From: Rhinopithecus roxellana
Lineage: Eukaryota; Chordata; Mammalia; Primates; Cercopithecidae
Assembly (NCBI RefSeq): GCF_007565055.1
Contig: NC_044567.1
Location: 47,323,260 to 47,387,259 of the forward strand
Direction: 5' to 3'
Length of the DNA: 64,000 nt
This document shows, piece after piece, positions 57,937 to 64,000 of the stretch. The notes under the pieces are model-generated. The model saw only the letters and a list, made by a program, of their open reading frames with translations. It was not told where the DNA came from and did no database searches. The position numbers were made by a program, and so were the translations under genes. The number at the start of each line of letters is the position of its first letter. Position 1 is the first letter of the stretch.

Positions 57937-58295
57937 GGCCGGGTGCGGTGGCTCTCCCCTGTAATCGCAGCACTTTGGGAGGCCGAGATGGGTGGATCAT
58001 GAGGTCAAAGTAGCAATTAACAAATTGGACCAGAGCAGCAGAGTTCAAGACCAGCCTGACCAACATGGTGAAACGCCGTCTCTACTAAAAATACAAAACC
58101 CCGTCTCTACTAAAAACACAAAAATTAGTCGGATGTGGTGGTGCGCGCCTGTAATCCCAGCTATTCATGAGGCTGAGGCAGGAAAATCGCTTGGACCCGG
58201 GAGGGGGAGGTTGCAGTGAGCCAAGATTGTACCACTGCCCTCCAGCCTGGGCCACAGAGCAAGACTCCATCTCGAAAAAAGAAAGAAAGAGAGAA
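57937..58295 (+). mobile_element. Alu with foreign insert and internal duplication
   Basis: A non-Alu segment of about 35 bp (58006-58040) interrupts it, and ccgtctctactaaaaa is repeated. Confidence 0.9.
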
Positions 58296-58624
58296 GGCCG
58301 GGCGCGGTGGCTCAAGCCTGTAATCCCAGCACTTTGGGAGGCTGAGGCGGGCAGTTCACAAGGTCAGGAGATCGAGACCATCCTGGCTAACACGGTGAAA
58401 CCCCGTCTCTACTAAAAAAATACAAAAATCTAGCCGGGCGAGGTGGCGGGCGCCTGTAGTCCCAGCTACTGCGGAGGCTGAGGCAGGAGAATGGCGGGAA
58501 CCCGGGAGGCGGAGCTTGCAGTGAGCTGAGATCCGGCCACTGCACTCCAGCCCAGGCGACAGAGCGAGACTCCGTCTCAAAAAAAAAGAAAAAGAAAGAA
58601 AGAAAGAAAGAGAGAAAGAGAGAA
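58296..58624 (+). mobile_element. AluY, Old World monkey type
   Basis: ggctcaagcctg, ctagccgggcgaggtgg, gatccggccactg; inserted in the tail of the previous Alu; tail is (AAAG)n. Confidence 0.94.
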
Positions 58625-58938
58625 AAAGGCGGGGGAAGGGAGGAAGGAACGAACTACAAGGAAAAAGGCAGGAGACTCAGAAGACAGATCCAGGAGACTC
58701 AACAGCAAATCACAAAAACATCAAAAGCAGGAGAGACAATCATTACACAAAAACCAAAAGACATTTCTCTAAAGACAGGCCTGAGTCTGTAGAACAAAAG
58801 GCACCCCCAAGTTCTAGGTAAGGTTGAAGAACAAAAACCTGTGCCTAGGCATATTCTGGGAGAATTTCTCAACTCCAAGGTCAAGGGGAGGATCATAAAA
58901 GCTTCCAACCAGAAAAAACAAATGAGTCGCCTATAAAC

Positions 58939-58969
<31 letters not shown>

Positions 58970-59471
58970 GCCTGGTTTTCTCACCTGCAACCCTGGGGCC
59001 AGGGAGGCTGTGGGAAAACAGCTTCAGATGCCTGAGAGAAAAGAACTGCGACCCAAGAGTCGTGCAACCAGCCAAGCTGCCATTCACTCCCAAATGAAAG
59101 GAAATACTTGCGGCTGGGCAAAGATTTTGAGAACATATCACACACACTCGAATGAACCAGACCTACCACCTCAAGACGGGGAGGTGACAAAGAGGAGAAA
59201 AATAGTGGTGCACAGTGGACCCTGCAATCCGGGTACCGTCCACCACCCTATAGGCAGGACAGACGGCCCAGAATGTGTCACATAAAGTTAAGTGCTGCGA
59301 GGGGCGTTCTGATAACCGTCTGGAGTAGAAAGTACTAGGCCCTGTCAGCAAAATCTAAGAGTTCGCAAAAGAGACCAGAGGAGGCACATGAAAGCCTTTC
59401 AAAGCTCTCATTTTGGGGGAAACGACAGGGAAAAGACTGACAACAGATATATTATATATTTCTCATCTTAT

Positions 59472-59485
59472 GGGGGGGGGGGGGG
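59472..59485 (+). repeat. G homopolymer of 14
   Basis: Uninterrupted G run within the HAL1-like tract. Confidence 0.95.
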
Positions 59486-60136
59486 AAGGAGAGAAGACAG
59501 TCGTGAAATACAGCACCTTGCAGGAAATAATTGGCTTCTAAATACTGAGACAGAGAAAGCAGATTAACAAATTGCTACTTTGTGACCTGAGCAGCAGAAC
59601 TTCCCAGTGAACCAGGAAACAAAGAGCAACACGCTCACATCAGCAACAATAAGGAAAGGAAAAGAAGCAGCAGCCACAGAAAATCTTTAAAAATGAAATG
59701 AACAAAATCAAGTTTTGCAGCTGTTCCATTAAGTCGGCATGAACGGAAGGCTCCAGTTATAAGACAGCCTCTGAATTTTCGGTAAAAAGAAAACAAAAAA
59801 CCCAGCACCAGGCTGTTGACCAGAAACCACTTAAAACTAACTCAAAAAGAAAGGTTCCCAAAGCCCAAGAGAGGGGCAAAAAATGACAGCAGGCAAATGA
59901 GAAAGAGAGAAGGCAAAAAGAAAGAAGAAAAGGTGGGATTATTAAACTTGGACAAAGTAGAATTTAAAGTTGAAAACATTAAGCAGGGATAAAGAACCGC
60001 ATTATAATGATAAAAAGCACAACTTATAAAAGAGAGCTAATAGTCATAAACCCGTAGACACCTAGTAACAAAGCAACTAACAAGATAAAGTGAAAATTAT
60101 TAAAACGCAAGGATTTCTTGATTAAAGATACAGCTA

Positions 60137-60443
60137 GGCTGGGTGCAGTGGCTCACGCCTGTAATCCCAACACTGTAGGGAGGCCAAGGCAGGTGGATCA
60201 CCTGAGGTCAGGAGTTTGAGACCAGCTTGGCCAACATAGTGAAACCCTGTCTGTACTAAAAATACAAAAAAAAAAAAAAAAAAAAAAAAAATTGGCTGGG
60301 TGTGGTGGCAGGCGCCTGTAATCCCAGCTACTGGGGAGGCTGAGGCAGGAGAATTGCTTGAACCTTGGAGGTAGAGATTGCGGTGAGCCAAGATTGGGCC
60401 ATTGCACTCCAGCCTGGGCAACAAGAGCGAAACTCAGTCTCAT
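60137..60443 (+). mobile_element. Alu with central A-run
   Basis: A 29-bp A-run after aaaaatac; ends ctcagtctcatttac without an A tail. Confidence 0.91.
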
Positions 60444-60760
60444 TTACAAAATAGTAATCATGTACTTGACCACAAAAAGGGACTAATGTGTGACCCTGCG
60501 GCACGTCTGACTTGAAAAAGGGAATAATTTTTGAAAACCACATTCTTGGATCACAACCCACAAAAATCAAAGAATAAAATTGACCAAAATAGTCTGAAAT
60601 AGTTGAGACTTCCAGATAACCTCTAGATCAAAGAAGAAATCAAAACTGAAATGAAATACTATCTGGAAAGTGCTTAAAAAGAGAAAACGAAAACCTTTGA
60701 GGCCCAATAAAACCATAGAGGAAATTTATCATCAGAAGTGCCCATACTGAGAAGCTATGA

Positions 60761-61186
60761 AAGCTTAACTTTCAGGGCCTCTTATTACGAGGGGGTCTCT
60801 GGGAAGGACCCCTAGCCATTTTTTTACATGGTCATGATTGTATAAAAATTGCAAAAGTAAGATGTTTCTATATTCTTTTTCTTATAGAACCTTTCCCCAC
60901 ACCCACCTCAATTATATAAGTTGCAGTCTCTACAAAACTTGGATCCATTCATTTTGGTTTAAGATTCCTTCATTATTATGATGTTCATAACCAGGGCTAC
61001 CAGAAAGGTGGTGTTCTCAGGCTGCCACCATTTCTATACAGAGAGCTGCTGGTGTTTTGCAGTGATGACTTTTTACTGAGCAGGACTACTCTTGGGCATT
61101 GCAGGACACTTAGCATTCTTGCCCCCAACCTGGGGAATAAATGCCAGTAGTCACCTCTACTAATTTTGACAGTCAAAAAAACCCAG
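60761..61186. other. USP43 intron, unclassified
   Basis: About 60990-61150 resembles an old repeat (ttcataaccagggctaccag, tgttttgcagtgatgac). No exon signal. Confidence 0.35.
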
Positions 61187-61498
61187 CCGGGCGCGGTGGC
61201 TCATACCTGTAATCCCAGCACTTTGGGAGGCCCAGGTGGGCAGATCACCTGAGGTCGGGAGTTCAAGACCAGCCTGACCAACATAGAGAAATGCCATCTC
61301 TACTAAAAATACAAAATTAGCCAGGCATGGTGGTGCATGCCTGTAATCCCAGCTACTCGGGAGGCTGAGGCAGGAGAATTGCTTGAACCTGGGAGGCGAA
61401 GGTTACAATGAACAGAGATTGCGCCATGGCACTCCAGCCTGGGCAACAAGAGCAAAACTCCATCTCAAAAACAAACAAAAACAAAAAAACAGAAAAAA
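61187..61498 (+). mobile_element. Alu (S type)
   Basis: Full dimer with AAAAC tail. Confidence 0.92.
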
Positions 61499-61649
61499 AC
61501 CACTCTCTCCTACATATTTGCAAACTCATGACAGTGGGAAGAAGGGCTACCCACCACTATTTGAAAACTTATATGCTAGATTTGCTAGATTTTCGTCTTG
61601 CCCGGGTTTAGTTAAAAAAAAAAAAAAAAAAAAAAAAGCTGGATTTTTC

Positions 61650-61943
61650 TTTTTCTTCTTTCTTTTTTTCTTCTTCTTCTTTTTTTTTTTTTTTTTTTTT
61701 TGAGATGGAGTCTCACTCTGTCGCCCAGGCTGGAGTGCAGAGGCGCAATCTCGGCTCACTGCAATCTCCACCTCACAGATTTAAGGGATTCTCCTGCCTC
61801 AGCCTCCCAGGTAGCTGGGATTATAGGCACGCGCCACCATGCCCAACTAATTTTTGCGTTTTTAGTAGACGGAGTTTCACCACATTGGCCAAGCTATGGC
61901 GAAACTCCTGATCTCAAGTGATCCGCCTGGCTCGGCCTCCTAG
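61650..61943 (-). mobile_element. Alu lacking its outer end
   Basis: T/C-rich head, then gatggagtctcactctgtc; stops at ggctcggcctccta where the next T-run begins. Confidence 0.89.
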
Positions 61944-61948
61944 TCTTT

Positions 61949-62244
61949 CTTTTTTTTTTTGAAACAGGGTCTCACTCTGTCACTCAGGCTGGAGCACACT
62001 GATGGGATCTCGGCTCACTCCAACCTCCACTTCTTGGGCTCAAGTGATTCTCCAGCCTCACTCTCCTGAGTAGCTGGGATCACAGGCATGGCCATCATGC
62101 CCAGCTAATTTTTGCATTTTTAGTAGAGACAAGGTTTTGCCATGTGGACCAGGCTGGTCTCGAACTCCTAGCCTCAGGTGATCCACCTGCCTCGGCCTCC
62201 CAAAGTGCTGGGATTACAGGCATGAACCACCACGCTCAGCAAAT
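61949..62244 (-). mobile_element. AluJ-like, older
   Basis: Diverged dimer. gctggatttttc at 61638-61649 and 62245-62256 flanks this and the previous Alu together, so the younger one probably landed in its T-run. Confidence 0.88.
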
Positions 62245-62256
62245 GCTGGATTTTTC

Positions 62257-62888
62257 AACCATTTCAGAACTTCTAAAACAGGTTTCAAAATCTGTCACCA
62301 TTTTAGTCAAACCCCAGGAGGAAAAGCTCTCTTAGGAAGCAAGGTTCTTGCAGTCTCTCTCCAAGTGAAAGCAACTCTAATCTGGAACGTATGTCTAAAG
62401 AGCCTGAGAGCCAAGACCTGGCACCCAGAGGGAACGGGTCCATTTCAGTCCCACCACTTTCCAGGGGTGAGCTGTACAACCAGGTGCAACTGGCTGCTTC
62501 ACACCGAGTCTCAGATTTCCCCTTGGTAGGCCTATAAGATCATCTCTCCCAAAGGTTTTGAGGACTGAACTAGTGAATGTGAGTAAAATGCCTGCAAGGG
62601 TCTGCAGGACAGTTATCATCCCTCCCCCAGCCCTCTCAGAGGTCTCTGAGGAAGTTTTCAAGAGGTGTGCCTGACATCTGTCTGAATAGCATGAGAAGAA
62701 CTTGGGCCATCCTTTGAAATAGCCTCCTCTTGGGAGGGTGTCAAGCACATTTCTTCTTGGGAGAACCGAGAAATGGTCTGAGGTACTTTGCCGTTAAACA
62801 GAGCTGGGATGAATTTTTGAACTTATCATAGGTGGTGCTGACAGGGATGAACGAGCTTGAGAAAGAACATCTTTTTTGTTGTAGACAC
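62257..62888. other. USP43 intron, unclassified
   Basis: Low-copy sequence. A 117-codon minus-strand frame (62748-62395) shows no recognised homology. Confidence 0.35.
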
Positions 62889-63053
62889 TATTTTTTTTTT
62901 TTTTTACATGGAGTTTCACTCTTGTTGCCCAGGCTAGAGTGCAGTGGTGCGATCTCAGCTCACTGAAACCTCCACCTCCTTAGGTTCGAGTGATTCTCCT
63001 GCCTCAGCCTCCCGAGTACCTGGGATTACAGACATGCGCCACCATACCCGGCC
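62889..63053 (-). mobile_element. Alu with large deletion
   Basis: Runs tacatggagtttcactcttg to catacccggcc, with only about 160 bp; tagacac/tagacat flank. Confidence 0.89.
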
Positions 63054-63165
63054 ATAGACATAATTTTAAACGTGCAATCATGAAAATACAAGGGGAAAAG
63101 AAATGTCCAGCCAGGACAAGTCAAAACATACTGCATGAAATAGTATACCTGCACAGAAACGGATT

Positions 63166-63458
63166 CTTTTTTATTTTTATTTTTTGAAATGGAGATTTGC
63201 TCTTGTTGCCCAGGCTGGAGTGCAATGGCACGATCTCGGCTCACCGCAACTTCTGCCTCCTGGGTTCAAGCAATTCTCCTGCCTCAGCCTCCTGAATAGC
63301 TGGGATGACAGGCATGCACCACCATGACCAACTAATTTTTATTTTTAGTAGAGACGGGGTTTTTCTATGTTGATCAGGCTGGTCTCGAACTCCCAACCTC
63401 TGCCCACCTTGGCCTCCCAAAGTGCTGGGATTACAGGCGTGAGCTACTGCTCCCAGCC
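63166..63458 (-). mobile_element. Alu (S type)
   Basis: Full dimer with a T-rich head; ends tactgctcccagcc. Confidence 0.91.
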
Positions 63459-63922
63459 CAGAAACATTATTCTAAGGAAATCAGACAACTCCAAGATGCA
63501 CAGACACGCTATGAGTATCATGTCTACTCGTGAAATTCTGGCAGCCCAAAGGCCACACACTGGGGAATGAATTAACTAACTCTGACACACGAATCCCTGT
63601 AAACCAGAGGGGCGGACTCAGTGAGAATCTAAAACCACTTGTAGCTTTAAGATCCTATCATCATCTCTATTCAACTCACAAATATGTAACCAGAGTTTGG
63701 TACACACCTGGTACAGTAAGTCTTTGCAGCATCATTGAAAGGCCCTTGATAACTTGAACTTGAATCAAAACAACATATAACGAAACCAACTTTCCCAAAG
63801 ACTAATTGATACAAATAATAGTTAAGCTCCTACAGCATATTTCTGGTCCCAAAAGCATCGCCAAACTTCTAAATAAAGACCCAAACACTTCTACTATTAA
63901 ACATTGAAATAAACGTGAGCTA
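63459..63922. other. USP43 intron, unclassified
   Basis: Nothing recognised. Confidence 0.35.
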
Positions 63923-64000
63923 CGGCTAGGGGTGGTGGCTCACACCCTGTAATCCCAGCACTTTGGGAGGCCAAGGTGGGCAGATCACGAGATCAAGAGA
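63923..64000 (+). mobile_element. Alu cut by the window edge
   Basis: ctaggggtggtggctcacac onwards; continues past 64000. Confidence 0.88.

Larger units (their letters stand above)
57830..60760 (+). mobile_element. HAL1-like (half-L1) remnant, broken by Alus
   Basis: Segments between Alus read like HAL1/old L1: aaaagcttccaaccagaaaa, ccaccaagtgaac-type A-rich text, gacccaagagtcgtgcaacc, aacttggacaaagtagaatt, atcaaagaagaaatcaaaac. No frame survives. Confidence 0.55.

Noticed and set aside
905..63900. Numerous 60-110-codon frames with SPRLECSGAISAHC-type text
   Set aside because: These are translations of Alu elements, not genes.
53270..64000. Further USP43 exons on the minus strand
   Set aside because: No frame with flanking AG/GT sites and recognisable USP43 content was found; they likely lie beyond the window.

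Overview
This is nuclear DNA from a primate, most likely an Old World monkey (macaque, baboon or guenon group). Roughly 55 Alu elements sit in 64 kb, with LINE-1, HAL1, MIR, L2, ancient LTR and simple repeats between them. The youngest Alus carry variants I associate with cercopithecoid AluY subfamilies: 'ggctcaagcc' after the 5' end, 'ctagccgggcgaggtgg' at the centre and 'gatccggccactg' in the right monomer. The species call is inference. The two genes and their convergent order match human 17p13.1 shown in reverse.

Gene 1, DHRS7C (also called SRP-35), is on the plus strand and complete in its coding part: six coding exons at 4387-4543, 13911-14023, 15513-15723, 18315-18407, 22684-22839 and 24196-24440. 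They join in frame into 324 codons plus stop. The product is a short-chain dehydrogenase/reductase with an N-terminal membrane anchor, known from the sarcoplasmic reticulum of striated muscle. A perfect MEF2-type A/T box lies about 310 bp upstream of the ATG. The reading frame runs 12 codons past the C-terminus I recall for the human protein and stops inside the AATAAA poly(A) signal.

Gene 2, USP43, is on the minus strand. Only its last coding exon (53269-52233), the 3'UTR with candidate poly(A) signals at 51801 and 51538, and part of the preceding intron are in the window. The exon encodes the 345-residue Ser/Arg/Pro-rich C-terminal tail, not the peptidase domain. The remaining exons must lie beyond 64000, because I found none between 53270 and the right edge.

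Layout: 1-4.0 kb is upstream flank; 4.1-24.5 kb is DHRS7C; 24.5-51.5 kb is repeat-dense intergenic DNA between two converging 3' ends; 51.5-53.3 kb is the USP43 terminal exon; 53.3-64 kb is USP43 intron. The intergenic part holds two long imperfect inverted repeats, a head-to-head Alu fusion, a compound tetranucleotide microsatellite and an old L1 tract.

I see no tRNA, rRNA, CRISPR array, intact transposon or new gene system. The most notable observations are the DHRS7C C-terminal extension and stop/poly(A) overlap, a weak exon-3 splice donor with a stronger competitor 5 nt downstream, and the inverted-repeat structures.
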